A stretch of 35,113 nt of DNA from Methylobacterium sp. FF17 (GTDB lineage: Bacteria; Pseudomonadota; Alphaproteobacteria; Rhizobiales; Beijerinckiaceae), in assembly GCF_025813715.1 (NCBI RefSeq), contig NZ_CP107535.1, forward strand, positions 1-35,113. Reading direction: 5' to 3'. Made by a program: the position numbers and the translations under genes. The notes below the pieces were generated by a model. That model was not told where the DNA came from, made no database searches, and saw only the letters and a program-made list of their open reading frames with translations. Below, piece by piece: positions 23,352 to 32,966 of the stretch. The first letter of the stretch is position 1. Each line of letters starts with the position of its first letter.

Positions 23352-23573
23352 TCACCCGCCCGGCTCCGACCGTGGCGGGTTCTTCGTTCGTGGCGGCATA
23401 ATCCGGCGCCTGATCTCGGCCAGCATCTCCTCAGGCGACGAAGGCCTCGCCGATCCCTCTATCTGAACCGCCACGTCGACCAGAATTCTCTCAAATTCAC
23501 GTTCGGAGATACCGCGCCTTTTTGCTGTGGCTTCAAGTTGCGTCAGTTCGGCAGCCTGCTCCTCGAAGGTCAT
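23352..23573 (-). CDS. hypothetical helical protein (73 aa)
   Basis: ATG at 23573 preceded by GGGGGAGCC. Mostly helix: MTFEEQAAELTQLEATAKRR, then GISEREFERILVDVAVQIEG and SPEEMLAEIRRRIMPPRTKN. No motif is recognised and there is no membrane span. The frame extends upstream to 23705 but without support. It could be a small regulatory or antitoxin-like protein; no partner gene lies next to it. Confidence 0.55.
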   Translation of the reverse strand: MTFEEQAAELTQLEATAKRRGISEREFERILVDVAVQIEGSARPSSPEEMLAEIRRRIMPPRTKNPPRSEPGG

Positions 23574-23739
23574 GGCTCCCCCTGTTCTCAGCGCCTTCAG
23601 CAACTCCCCCCGGGCTGGCTCCTGCTCGCATTCACAGTCGGCCAGGTGATGCAAGCCCGCCTGAACTCCTCTGAAGCACCCGCACCAATCGAAGGGCAAT
23701 TGCATCGAGTCTGATGCGGTTCATTCCCTTAGAAGGTGT

Positions 23740-23967
23740 TCAGGGCATTCGCGATGTGGATGAAGCAGCAGCCTCTTCCACAAAGGCCAAGCACTTCTTG
23801 CGTACTTCCGGATCACTGATTTGCAGGAAGGCCTGAAGCAAGGCAGTCGATTGAGCAGGGTCCACTACCGGACGTTCCACTCCCTGGGCAAACGTCTCGG
23901 GAGGGACCCCCAATGTCTCTGCGATCCGGCGCAAGATGAGGTCGGATCGTGCGAGAGGCTGCTTCAT
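23740..23967 (-). CDS. fragment resembling the C-terminus of XRE-type regulators (75 aa)
   Basis: Residues from MKQPLARSDLILRRIAETLG through PPETFAQG look like the end of a Cro/C1 helix-turn-helix. The rest (STALLQAFLQISDPEVRKKC, then LAFVEEAA) matches the tail LLxxFxxIxDPExRxxCLxFV seen in many rhizobial XRE regulators (from memory). The N-terminal recognition helix is missing. The frame is open upstream to 24063, and starts at 24015 (ATG) or 24063 (TTG) are possible. It may be a truncated regulator. Confidence 0.5.
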   Translation of the reverse strand: MKQPLARSDLILRRIAETLGVPPETFAQGVERPVVDPAQSTALLQAFLQISDPEVRKKCLAFVEEAAASSTSRMP

Positions 23968-24192
23968 GGAAGGCTCGGATCTGCGGCGGCTACGAACCCA
24001 TTCGTGCAGCCGCATAGTGGCTAGGGCAAAGCTAGACACAGCCTCCGTCACGAGGTCCCGCAAGCTTCAGCACGAGGTCAATGATGGAATAATGTTCTAC
24101 GGCTCACACTGTTGCAAAGTCCAAGCACAATTTTTCCCGGCTGGCAGCGTTTTCGCGTTGATCGTTTCGAAGCCGTACGAAAAAATCAATTC

Positions 24193-24783
24193 TCAGTGCA
24201 GCTGATCTATGCGAGGTTCGCGCTTAGGCTTCGACAATTCGCTTCCAAGCTCAAGAAGGAGCATATCGATCAGATGATTGAGGACACTGGTTTCATCTCG
24301 GGCTAACAGTTTGCGTAGTGCGATGAGGCTGTCGACAAGACGTTCGATTACACTGAGACGTGTTTCATCATCAGACTCTTCGATGCGGGCGTCTGTGATG
24401 TCTACGGCCATGCCGAGGCAGCGAACCCCTCGACCTTCAGCGTCTGCCTCGACCTGTCCGCGCGCGGAGACCCAATGGATGGAACCGTCGGGACGAACGG
24501 TACGAAACTGTGCCCCGAACCGCCCAACTGTCGCGTGTGCCTCCCGAACGAGCTTCGACACACGCTCCTGATCCTCAGGATGGATGCCATCGAGAAAGGC
24601 TCCCAAAGGCACGCCAATCGTTGCTCTTTCGGGAGTAAGCCCAACCAATTCGATCAGAGATCCAGAGAGATACACCCGATCTGCGATAAGATCGTTCTCC
24701 CATGTGCCAACGAAGCCCGAAGCTTGGAGAGCAGACTGAACTTCGAGATTTGTGTCTCTGTCTCGCTTTCCATCTGACGGCAT
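24193..24783 (-). CDS. PAS-domain sensory protein without output domain (196 aa)
   Basis: I chose ATG at 24783, which has GGAG 8 bases upstream; GTG at 24834 would add 17 residues. The PAS fold (PAS_3 type with PAC) spans ~20-140: GFVGTWENDLIADRVYLSGS, LVGLTPERA, GIHPEDQERVSKLVREAHAT, FRTVRPDGSIHWVSARGQVE and MAVDITDA. The remaining ~55 residues are helical (SVIERLVDSLIALRKLLARD) and resemble a dimerisation stub; no kinase, GGDEF or HTH follows. It may act by binding partners or be a truncated histidine kinase. It stands alone. Confidence 0.82.
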   Translation of the reverse strand: MPSDGKRDRDTNLEVQSALQASGFVGTWENDLIADRVYLSGSLIELVGLTPERATIGVPLGAFLDGIHPEDQERVSKLVREAHATVGRFGAQFRTVRPDGSIHWVSARGQVEADAEGRGVRCLGMAVDITDARIEESDDETRLSVIERLVDSLIALRKLLARDETSVLNHLIDMLLLELGSELSKPKREPRIDQLH

Positions 24784-25798
24784 AAGGCGCTCCAAGGGAT
24801 AGACCTCAACTAGGTTCGGATTGTCATGTTCCACGCTGTCGACGCAGGAGGCAGCACCCTATGGACGCAATCTACGTCATGGCACAATCTTAGCTTGGCG
24901 CCACTTGGATGCCGTTCGCTGCCCAGGACCAAGCCGGGCCGGTAGCGATCTCCACTCTGAACCAGCGAGGCTGACCTTCTTTATAAGGGGAGACACGTTT
25001 CGCCAGTGTCGTCCCGAAGGGGCGTTCCGAGGCTGTACGGCAGCCCTTGCGGTCTGCCTCGTGCCCTGCATGAGACCCCGTTTCATAAGGCGCGGGCGAT
25101 CCGTCTGACGAGGATCATGGCTGCGGCGAGGACGAAGAAGGCGAGCGCAGAGGACGGGGTCGCCTCGTGATCGCGGGCCAACCTGCGGCAGCGGGCGATC
25201 CAACCGAAGCTCCGCTCAATGACCCACCGCCTGGGCTGAACCGCAAAGCCCTTCTGGCCTTCCTTGGGTTCGACGATCTCGACCGTGATGGTCGTGGCCG
25301 TGCCAACGCGCTCGCCTCGATAGGCACGGTCGGCAAAGCAGTGGGCGAGGAAGGGGAACAACCCACGCGAGGCTCGAAGTAGGGCAATCGCGCCGTGGCT
25401 GTCGTGCAGGTTAGCGGGTGAGACCCCAGCCAAGAGCAGGCGGCCGTCCGTATCCGTCAGCGCGTGGCGTTTGCGCCCGACGACGCGCCGGGCCGGATCG
25501 TAACCGCGCTTGCCGGCCACCCCCACGCCACCCGAGCGGGCGGCTTGCGCATCGACGACACAGCCGGTCGGGCAAGCCTCGCGTCCGACCCGCTCACGGT
25601 CGACCAACGTGAGGGCATGGGCGAGGCGTTCGAACACGCCTGTCTGCGAAAGGCGCAAGAACCAGCGATGGACCGTGCTCCACGGCGGGAAGTCCAGCGG
25701 CAGATGCCGCCACGCGCATCCTGTCCGCAGCACGTACAAGATGCCGTCTGAACCGCGCCGGGTTTCCCGGAGGCTCCAACTCTTGAGAGGATGGAGCC

Positions 25799-26125
25799 AT
25801 GACGAAGCGAACCCCACCCTATTCCCCCGAGGTCCGTGCCCGCGCGGTGCGGATGGTCCTTGATCATCAGGGCGAGCATGCCTCGCAATGGGCGGCGATC
25901 AATTCGATCGCGGCCAAGATCGGCTGTTCGGGCGAGACGCTCCGGAACTGGATCCGGCAGTCCGAGCGGGACACGGGACAGCGGGGCGGCCCGAGCACGG
26001 ACGAGCGCGAGCGGATCAAAGCGCTGGAGCGCGAGAACCGTGAACTGCGCCAAGCCAACGAGATCCTGAGGAAGGCGTCGGCGTATTTTGCCATGGCGGA
26101 GCTCGACCGCCGGTCGCGGACATGA
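25799..26125 (+). CDS. IS3-family transposase orfA (helix-turn-helix and leucine zipper)
   Basis: 108 aa. The N-terminal HTH is recognisable in [20 protein letters not shown] and [20 protein letters not shown]; a leucine-zipper-like helix follows ([20 protein letters not shown]), as in all IS3 OrfA proteins. The stop overlaps the orfB start (ATGA, 26122-26125). In IS3 elements a -1 frameshift joins orfA and orfB into the active transposase. This copy can still make OrfA, which often acts as a repressor, but not the full enzyme. Confidence 0.93.
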   Translation: MTKRTPPYSPEVRARAVRMVLDHQGEHASQWAAINSIAAKIGCSGETLRNWIRQSERDTGQRGGPSTDERERIKALERENRELRQANEILRKASAYFAMAELDRRSRT

Positions 26126-26688
26126 TCGCGTTCATCGACGACCATCGGGCCGTCTATGGGGTCGAGCCGATCTGCAGGGTGCTGCCGATCGCCCCGTCGA
26201 CGTACCATGCCCATGCCGCGCGGCGTGCCGATCCCGGCAAGCTGCCTGCACGGGCCAGGAGCGATGCGGCGCTGATGGTCGAGATCCGGCGCGTGTTCGA
26301 GGCGAACTTCCGCGTCTACGGCGTGCGCAAGGTCTGGCGGCAGCTCGGCCGGGACGGGATCGTGGTGGCTCGGTGCACCGTGGCGCGGCTGATGCGGGCG
26401 ATGGGACTGAAGGGTGTCGTGCGGGGCAAGACAGTCCGGACGACGATCCCCGATCCGGCCGCGGTGTACCCGCTCGACCGGGTCAACCGACAGTTCAAGG
26501 CACCGCGGCCCAACGCCCTGTGGGTCAGCGATTTCACCTACGTCGCGACCTGGTCTGGCTTCGTCTATGTGGCCTTCGTCATCGACGTCTTCGCCCGCCG
26601 CATCGTCGGCTGGCGGGTCTCCCGAACCGCCCATGCCGCCTTCGTGCTCTGAACCGCCCCGGGTTTCCCGGAGGCTGTCTGGTTTGGA

Positions 26689-27917
<1,229 letters not shown>

Positions 27918-28857
27918 GGCTCCAGTCTCTCAAGTGTTGGAGCCTCCGAAAATCCCGGGGCGGTTCACTCGACGCTTTGGAGCAGGCCCTGCACGAGCGC
28001 CGTCCCCACCAGGGTGGTGGGCTCGTGCACCATAGCGATAGGGGCTCGCAATACCTGTCGATCCGCTACACCGAGCGGCTCGCCCAGGCCGGTGTCGAGC
28101 CTTCCGTCGGCAGCGTCGGCGACAGCTACGACAATGCCCTCGCCGAGACGATCAACGGGCTGTTCAAAGCCGAACTGATCCATCGGCGTGGACCATGGCG
28201 GTCGTTCGAGGCCGTCGAGTTCGCCACCCTCGAATGGGTCGACTGGTTCAACACCCGTCGTCTGCTCGAACCGATCGGGAATATCCCTCCCGCCGAGGCT
28301 GAAGCGCGCTACTATGCCCAGGCCGAGGTGCAAACCTTGGCAGCCTGAATCAAACCAAATGGCCTCCGGGAAACCCGGCGCGGTTCAGTCAACGACTGCG
28401 CGCAGTGGCCGGCGCCACGGGCGGCCTGTGCTGGACGGCGCCGGTAGAAGCGGCGCAAGCACCGCCCACTCGGCATCACTGAGGCTGGTTGCGTAGGGAA
28501 GGCTCTCGCGCGCAAGCTCGGCGCGGGCGGCGGGCGTCCACATCGGGGGTCCTGGGTGAGCGTCAGACACTCTCCCAACACCCACGATGCCCGCCGCTCA
28601 CCCAACAGCTAAGCTGTTCAGCCCGTTATGAAACGGGGTCTGAGAACCAAGAGCCTTGCGCCCCTGTCGGCTCATGGTTGGCTTCAGAGCGGAGCTAGAT
28701 GGAAGCGGGGGGCAGTACCAAGAGCCTCGACGTCAATGAGCAGCGTTGCGCGGATACAAGCAATAATAGGTGCTGCCATGAAGGGGGCAACCTAGTAGCC
28801 CATGAAAATTGATCAGAACGCTTGCGTTTCCCGTTTTGCAGCCCTTAGAAGGCGAGC

Positions 28858-29397
28858 ATGTCAATTGAGAAAGAACTAAACATGGACGAAGCTGCCCCGA
28901 ATGTGCCGTCTGATCACATCGAACTGACTGCCGACATTGTGTCGGCCTATGTCTCCAACAACTCGATCCCCACGAGCGAGCTAGCCAATCTTCTTGCCAG
29001 TGTGCATGCGGCTATCAGCGGACTTGTCGCAGGTGGATCGTCTACTCCGAAGGACGGCGTCGAGAAGGCGACACCGGCTCAGATTAAGAAGTCGATCACG
29101 CCGGAGGCGCTCATCAGCTTCGAAGATGGCAAGCCCTACAAGACGCTGCGGCGGCATCTGACGCTCCGTGGCCTCTCACCCGAAGCCTATCGAGCGAAGC
29201 ACGGTCTCCCGGTCGACTACCCCATGACGTCCGCCAGCTACTCGGCGCAGCGGTCCGAACTTGCTCGCGCTCTGGGGCTGGGTCAGCAGCGGAGGGCTCA
29301 GAGCGAGGCTGCCGCGCCGGATGAAGTGGTGTCCGAAGCTGCGTCCGAGACTAAACCGAAGCGGGCTGGACGGCCTCGCAAGGCTGCTGCGGAATAA
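28858..29397 (+). CDS. MucR/Ros-family regulator lacking zinc ligands
   Basis: 179 aa; AAGGCGAGC precedes ATG 28858 (an internal ATG at 28882 is possible). The N-terminal part ELTADIVSAYVSNNSIPTSE and LANLLASVHAAISGL is the MucR oligomerisation region. The DNA-binding part is residues ~77-140: SFEDGKPYKTLRRHLTLRGL, then SPEAYRAKHGLPVDYPMTSA. In Ros/MucR this is a zinc finger starting Cys-LED/CGK; here the Cys is Ser87 and the last ligand His is Gly105, with Asp90 and His100 kept. Zinc-free MucR homologues that still bind DNA are known (Mesorhizobium Ml proteins). An A/R/P-rich tail ends PKRAGRPRKAAAE, like an AT-hook. A likely global silencer of AT-rich DNA, such as the RTX promoter. Confidence 0.9.
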   Translation: MSIEKELNMDEAAPNVPSDHIELTADIVSAYVSNNSIPTSELANLLASVHAAISGLVAGGSSTPKDGVEKATPAQIKKSITPEALISFEDGKPYKTLRRHLTLRGLSPEAYRAKHGLPVDYPMTSASYSAQRSELARALGLGQQRRAQSEAAAPDEVVSEAASETKPKRAGRPRKAAAE

Positions 29398-29607
29398 AGG
29401 ACCGAGACGCTGCGCTTGAACCGCTATCTTGGCTGCGGAGACGAGCTGCCCGCGTTGGCTTTGAAGGTTTCAGAATGGTAGCCCCGCCGCCCGATCTGAT
29501 CACGGGCTGGCGGGGTATGTCGTGTCCACACGACGCTGAGCTGATACGCAACTTGGCTCGCCGGCAGGATAGCCGAGGCTGGTTAGTCGGTCCTCAAGCG
29601 CCCCTCA
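29398..29607. other. region after the MucR-like gene
   Basis: No gene was called. It contains the stem-loop at 29482-29515; otherwise nothing is seen. Confidence 0.4.
29482..29515 (+). terminator. GC-rich stem-loop, possible terminator of the MucR-like gene
   Basis: Outer arms CCCCGCC (29482-29488) and GGCGGGG (29509-29515), inner arms CCCG and CGGG, 85 bp after the stop. No T run. Confidence 0.35.
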
Positions 29608-29859
29608 GTGGCGCGGCACCAAATCGGGAACGAACACCAACTGTTCAGTCGGGCGCGCCGGTATCTCCTGATCTGGGCCCGGCGCAAGGCCCACCGGATC
29701 GCAATGGCTCGCAACCTGCCGAACCCGCCCGGCGGCGGCACCATCGCGGACTACTGCCGCGAAATACAGGTTGACCGGTGCACCTTCAATCGCACCATGG
29801 ATCGATGCTGCAACCCCTGCTCACCGATCGGTGGAACGAGCACTGAAGAGCTGCGCTAA
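29608..29859 (+). CDS. doubtful hypothetical protein (83 aa)
   Basis: GTG start at 29608; protein VARHQIGNEHQLFSRARRYL continues with LIWARRKAHRIAMARNLPNP and a part that looks like the helix-turn-helix end GGGTIADYCREIQVDRCTFN. The latter could be a fragment of a DNA-binding domain. The C-terminal ~15 residues look random. No ribosome binding site; it may be a decayed gene. It overlaps the end of the opposing gene at 29856 by 4 bases. Confidence 0.35.
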   Translation: MARHQIGNEHQLFSRARRYLLIWARRKAHRIAMARNLPNPPGGGTIADYCREIQVDRCTFNRTMDRCCNPCSPIGGTSTEELR

Positions 29860-30095
29860 CATTCTTCCTGTGCTGCGAACGTTACCATTACCGGCATGCC
29901 CAATTTCAAATCTTTATACGTCTCTTGGTGTTCGGCTGCGCCAGAAGAGCTGACTGTCGATGGATCAAATCCCATTTTTTGGCTTACCGACGCAAGGGCC
30001 CAAGTTTCGTTCATGGCGCGAACTGCATACCAAAAACGCCTCTTGCCACCTCCCGCATTCGGTTGGCACTCAACTTTCACGATGTAAACCAACAT
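29856..30095 (-). CDS. hypothetical protein (79 aa)
   Basis: ATG at 30095 with AGGAGG 11 bases upstream, a good start. Protein MLVYIVKVECQPNAGGGKRR FWYAVRAMNETWALASV.. shows a strand-strand-helix pattern: two strands around VYIVKVE and FWYAVRA, then a helix with NETWALASVSQKMG. This looks like a small alpha/beta domain of the kind that post-processes or regulates; the family is not recognised. The C-terminus (KLGMPVMVTFAAQEEC) is strand-rich. It stands alone on the minus strand. Confidence 0.62.
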   Translation of the reverse strand: MLVYIVKVECQPNAGGGKRRFWYAVRAMNETWALASVSQKMGFDPSTVSSSGAAEHQETYKDLKLGMPVMVTFAAQEEC

Positions 30096-30459
30096 GGCAT
30101 TAGCATCCTCCTGCGCTGCTCGCAGATGCTTTGCATAGCGTGATTTCTATGAGGATCAATCTTGCGTGATCCATGCGACAGTTATTGAGACTGGACACCT
30201 TCTTGAAAGTGCCCAAGATTTGAGTCGATCCGCGAATTCAGGCCCGGCGCATGGAGCGGTCCTGCACAGGGGCACCAGCCGCACGGCCCGCTATCACAGC
30301 GCCTCCACCCGCCGTCGCCGGCGCGTCAGCCTCGCGCCCATCACCGCGCGCGATGTCGAGGCGGCTTGATGGGTTGGATGCAGCCGCTTGTGAGAAGGGT
30401 ACAAAGCGAATAAGTCCAGCCCTTGCCACAACGGTACTGATCGGGTCTCACCCAGGCCC
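30096..30459. other. 364-bp region upstream of the IHF gene
   Basis: A plus-strand frame ending at 30369 codes for an Arg/Ser-rich end (RTARYHSASTRRRRRVSLAP) and could be a gene relic, but there is no start signal or family match. No clear promoter boxes. Confidence 0.4.
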
Positions 30460-30798
30460 ATGATCAAGTCCGAACTGATCCTCCGCATCGCGGAGCAGAA
30501 CCCTCACCTCTACGAGCGAGACGTCGAGGCGCTGGTGAACACCATCCTGGGCCGGATCTCGGACGCGCTGGTGGCCGGCGATCGCGTGGAGCTTCGTGGG
30601 TTCGGCGCGTTCTCGGCGAAGTCTCGCGGGGCTCGCATCGGCCGCAACCCGAAGACCGGTGAAGCGGTGTCCGTGGCTGACAAGCGGGTCCTGACCTTCA
30701 AGACCGGGAAAGGCATGCAGGCCCGCCTGAACGCTTCCGAGGCACCAGCAGAGCGCGAACTTGAGGCAAAGGTCCCAAGGCTCTCACGCCTCGCATGA
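30460..30798 (+). CDS. integration host factor beta-type subunit
   Basis: 112 aa. The sequence aligns through its whole HU/IHF fold: [20 protein letters not shown] (helices 1-2), [20 protein letters not shown] (dimer saddle) and [20 protein letters not shown], with the intercalating Pro in RNPKTGE that bends DNA. MIKSEL at the start and the RIGRNP arm are typical of IHF-beta, which pairs with a chromosomal IHF-alpha; no alpha gene is in the window. Residues after ~94 ([19 protein letters not shown]) are an unusual extension. IHF is used in plasmid replication, recombination and promoter looping, so a plasmid-borne copy is of interest. Confidence 0.93.
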   Translation: MIKSELILRIAEQNPHLYERDVEALVNTILGRISDALVAGDRVELRGFGAFSAKSRGARIGRNPKTGEAVSVADKRVLTFKTGKGMQARLNASEAPAERELEAKVPRLSRLA

Positions 30799-30977
30799 GG
30801 GCTCTAGATCCAGATGCGCTCTGGCATGCTGGTCGTTGGCCCTGCAAGAGCCAGCGAGGCTGATCGTGCTCCTCGATGGACAGCCGGTCTTCAGTCTACG
30901 CAGAAACGCGTATGGCCTCTCGCCCGCCGCGCTGCCAGCACGACCCTGCACTGCCACCCCAACACATGCGAGGATGC

Positions 30978-31748
30978 ATGGCTGCGATTGCCGATCTCTA
31001 CCGCTATCCCGTCAAGGGCCTCTCGCCTGAACCCCTGACTACGATGGCATTGAGCGCGACGCAGGGCCTGCCGTTTGACCGCGACTATGCCCTCGCCCTC
31101 GGTACGACAGCATTCGATCCCAACCGACCGGAGCCCCTCGACAAGGGCTACTTCCTGATGCTGCGCAACAATGAGGCGCTGGCCGCCCTTCGGACGCGCC
31201 TCGACCACAACACGCACCGCCTGACGATCGAGCATGCGGAGCGGGCCCCCTTCAGCGCCGACCTCTCGACCCCGGAGGGCCGGGCGGAGGCCGAGACTTA
31301 TTTCGCCGAGTATCTTGGCGCGGCGACCAAGGGGCCTCCACGTGTGGTGCGAGCGGAGGGGCACAAGTTCACCGATGCGAGCGTGCTCTCCCCGGTGATG
31401 ATGCGCGCGGTCTCGGTGATCAACCTCGCGTCTGTCCGAGCCCTGGAAGCGGCGACGGGCCGGGACCTCGATCCGCTGCGCTTTCGCGGCAACATCCACC
31501 TCGATGGACTTGAGCCCTGGGTGGAACTGGACTGGGTCGATCGCCCGGTGCAGATCGGCGCTGTGCGCTTCCGCGGTCTCGCGCGCACGCCCCGCTGCGC
31601 CGCTGTCAACGTCAATCCGGTGACCGCCGAGCGCGACGCTAACCTTCCAAGGGCGATCCGCCAGCATTTCGGACACGTTGATCTCGGCGTCTACCTGGAG
31701 GTTCTAGAGGACGGGGAATTGCGGATCGGCGACGAGGTGACGGCCTGA
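30978..31748 (+). CDS. MOSC-domain protein
   Basis: 256 aa from ATG 30978 (weak GAGGA upstream); ATG 30966 is an alternative. The N-terminal MOSC_N barrel starts AAIADLYRYPVKGLSPEPLT and includes GLPFDRDYAL; the MOSC core is ~130-250: VSVINLASVRALEAATGRDL, PLRFRGNIHLDGLEPWVELD and ARTPRCAAVNVNPVTAERD with the conserved Cys in TPRC that binds the molybdenum cofactor or persulfide. Related proteins (YcbX, mARC) reduce N-hydroxylated compounds or carry sulfur. There is no ferredoxin domain here, unlike YcbX. A strong inverted repeat follows the stop. Confidence 0.9.
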   Translation: MAAIADLYRYPVKGLSPEPLTTMALSATQGLPFDRDYALALGTTAFDPNRPEPLDKGYFLMLRNNEALAALRTRLDHNTHRLTIEHAERAPFSADLSTPEGRAEAETYFAEYLGAATKGPPRVVRAEGHKFTDASVLSPVMMRAVSVINLASVRALEAATGRDLDPLRFRGNIHLDGLEPWVELDWVDRPVQIGAVRFRGLARTPRCAAVNVNPVTAERDANLPRAIRQHFGHVDLGVYLEVLEDGELRIGDEVTA

Positions 31749-31750
31749 CA

Positions 31751-31782
31751 CGAACATCCTCCCCACCGTGGGAGGAAGTTCG
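31751..31782 (+). terminator. strong stem-loop after the MOSC gene
   Basis: 13-bp arms CGAACATCCTCCC (31751-31763) and GGGAGGAAGTTCG (31770-31782), 12 of 13 paired, loop CACCGT, 2 bp after the stop. No T run. It lies ~80 bp from the end of the opposing operon and could serve both. Confidence 0.6.
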
Positions 31783-31863
31783 CACCAATAGCTCCTTCGA
31801 AGCCTCTCCATGGTGCACGCCTCTCGCTCCAGACGCCGGACCTTCCGTTTCGGGGCAGGCTGG

Positions 31864-31989
31864 TTAACCGCCCTGGCCTAGGCCGTCTCGCTCGGTGTGT
31901 TCGGCCTTAGCCCGCGCTGCATCCTTGTCCTGCCGTTGCTGGGCGTAGTCGAACAGAAAAGGCCCCTCAGCGTCGGGCGGGCGCTTCAT
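31864..31989 (-). CDS. 41-aa hydrophilic peptide, last gene of the XRE operon
   Basis: ATG at 31989 overlaps the TGA of the preceding gene (ATGA, 31986-31989); TAA at 31864. Sequence MKRPPDAEGPFLFDYAQQRQ, then DKDAARAKAEHTERDGLGQGG: charged, likely helical. The overlap is the main evidence. Not recognised. Confidence 0.55.
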   Translation of the reverse strand: MKRPPDAEGPFLFDYAQQRQDKDAARAKAEHTERDGLGQGG

Positions 31990-32282
31990 GCCGTCACCAG
32001 ATCAAGGGCGAGTTGGATGATCGGAGATTGCCGCGCGGTACGGCGAACCCTTGGGCGCTTCCGTAGATGATGAGACACAGCAGCCTCAGCCTCACGGCGG
32101 TCAAGGATGACCCGAGTGTGGTTGATGAGGGCAACCAGCGTTTCGTGATCACGAAAACCTCTTATGTGCCAGAGGTATAACTCGATCTCCTCGTCTGAAA
32201 CCTTAGCGCATTGCGGAGTTGTGCAGCTGCCGAGGGCATCGGCAGCAGTTTCGGCGATGGATCGCGCCAGGGCATCGAGCAC
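31986..32282 (-). CDS. hypothetical protein in XRE operon (98 aa)
   Basis: Starts 6 bp after the stop of the 31-aa membrane peptide gene. Helical, with an Ala-rich N-terminus (MLDALARSIAETAADALGSC) and the block ELYLWHIRGFRDHETLVALI, then NHTRVILDRREAEAAVSHHL and a basic end. Two Cys (CTTPQC) precede the helix. Not recognised; it does not look like a known toxin or antitoxin. It is coupled to the small downstream gene by an ATGA overlap. Confidence 0.65.
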   Translation of the reverse strand: MLDALARSIAETAADALGSCTTPQCAKVSDEEIELYLWHIRGFRDHETLVALINHTRVILDRREAEAAVSHHLRKRPRVRRTARQSPIIQLALDLVTA

Positions 32283-32288
32283 AGGCGG

Positions 32289-32384
32289 TTAGGCCGTGCG
32301 CCGTGCCCAATAGACGACGCCCCATCCGACCGCGACGGCCATGAGAGGGGCGAATACGAAGGCGACGAATTGAACGTCGGTCAT
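32289..32384 (-). CDS. 31-aa single-span membrane peptide
   Basis: ATG at 32384 overlaps the stop of the 78-aa gene (ATGA, 32381-32384). The whole peptide is one membrane span: MTDVQFVAFVFAPLMAVAVG followed by WGVVYWARRTA. The positively charged end should stay in the cytoplasm. Paired with the 78-aa membrane protein; tiny gene pairs of this form are seen in other Rhizobiales from memory. Function is unknown. Confidence 0.62.
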   Translation of the reverse strand: MTDVQFVAFVFAPLMAVAVGWGVVYWARRTA

Positions 32385-32617
32385 AGGATCAGTCCCTTGA
32401 GGACCGCGCGAGCGGCGGCATGAAGTGACAGGCTCGCTCCGAGGAAGATTGTAACACCGATTGCCAGAGTCAACGCGCTGATGTGCCCGCCGGCCCCGGT
32501 GACGCCAAAGACAGCGGCGGCGAGCGGCGCAACGACCCCGGCCGTGAAGAGGCCGCCGGCTGCCGTGTTGAGGTAGGTCGCGGTCAGCTTTGTGCGCTCG
32601 TTGCGGATGACGCTCAC
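32381..32617 (-). CDS. 78-aa membrane protein with two spans
   Basis: Cytoplasmic start MSVIRNERTKLTATYLNTAA, then two hydrophobic segments (~20-38 GGLFTAGVVAPLAAAVFGV; ~47-65 ISALTLAIGVTIFLGASLS) and a short helix ending LHAAARAVLKGLIL. Its ATG overlaps the stop of the XRE gene and its stop overlaps the 31-aa peptide gene, so all three are coupled. There is no transporter or toxin signature. The tight linkage to a self-type regulator suggests that dosage matters. Confidence 0.72.
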   Translation of the reverse strand: MSVIRNERTKLTATYLNTAAGGLFTAGVVAPLAAAVFGVTGAGGHISALTLAIGVTIFLGASLSLHAAARAVLKGLIL

Positions 32618-32886
32618 TCGGCCGACGCCTTCCTCTCGCGAAACCGGATGCCGGCCCCTCCCCCGTTCTCAGGGATGAACTCAAGGCCGGCGGCTTCTAG
32701 GGCGCCCACGACGGCCCGAACGTTGTTCGCCATCCCAGTCGCAGGCCCTTCGCTTGCCTCCATTCGCTTGAGCGTCGGGACCGAGATGGAAGCAGCAGCG
32801 GCAAGCTCTGCCTGTCCCATCGCTAGGAGCACACGCGCGGCTGCAATCTGCCTACCCGAAATGATTGATCGATCTTTTTGGATCAT
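32614..32886 (-). CDS. XRE-family transcriptional regulator
   Basis: 90 aa. Cro/C1-type HTH at ~10-65: SGRQIAAARVLLAMGQAELA followed by AAASISVPTLKRMEASEGPA. After it comes NNVRAVVGALEAAGLEFIPE plus NGGGAGIRFRERK, the standard end of this regulator family (VxxALExAGVEFIxENGGGPGVRLR). It heads a five-gene operon (32886 down to 31864). A 13-bp palindrome upstream (32917-32929) and a repeat over its start are candidate operators, so it likely represses itself and perhaps the divergent gene at 32967. Confidence 0.9.
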   Translation of the reverse strand: MIQKDRSIISGRQIAAARVLLAMGQAELAAAASISVPTLKRMEASEGPATGMANNVRAVVGALEAAGLEFIPENGGGAGIRFRERKASAE

Positions 32887-32966
32887 TTCGATCTCTAAGT
32901 GTTGAACCTCGGCTCTTTATGATCCATAAGTATCACAGCAAGCCATTTAGTCAACGGCCAACGTCC
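32887..32966. promoter_or_regulatory. shared divergent promoter region with palindromic operator
   Basis: 80 bp between the XRE operon and the small-gene array. It contains TTATG-ATC-CATAA (32917-32929, perfect 5-bp arms). AAATGATT (32859-32866) and GATCATTT (32881-32888) form an inverted repeat across the start of the XRE gene. Arrangement typical of an autoregulating phage-type repressor; no certain -35/-10 boxes. Confidence 0.5.
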
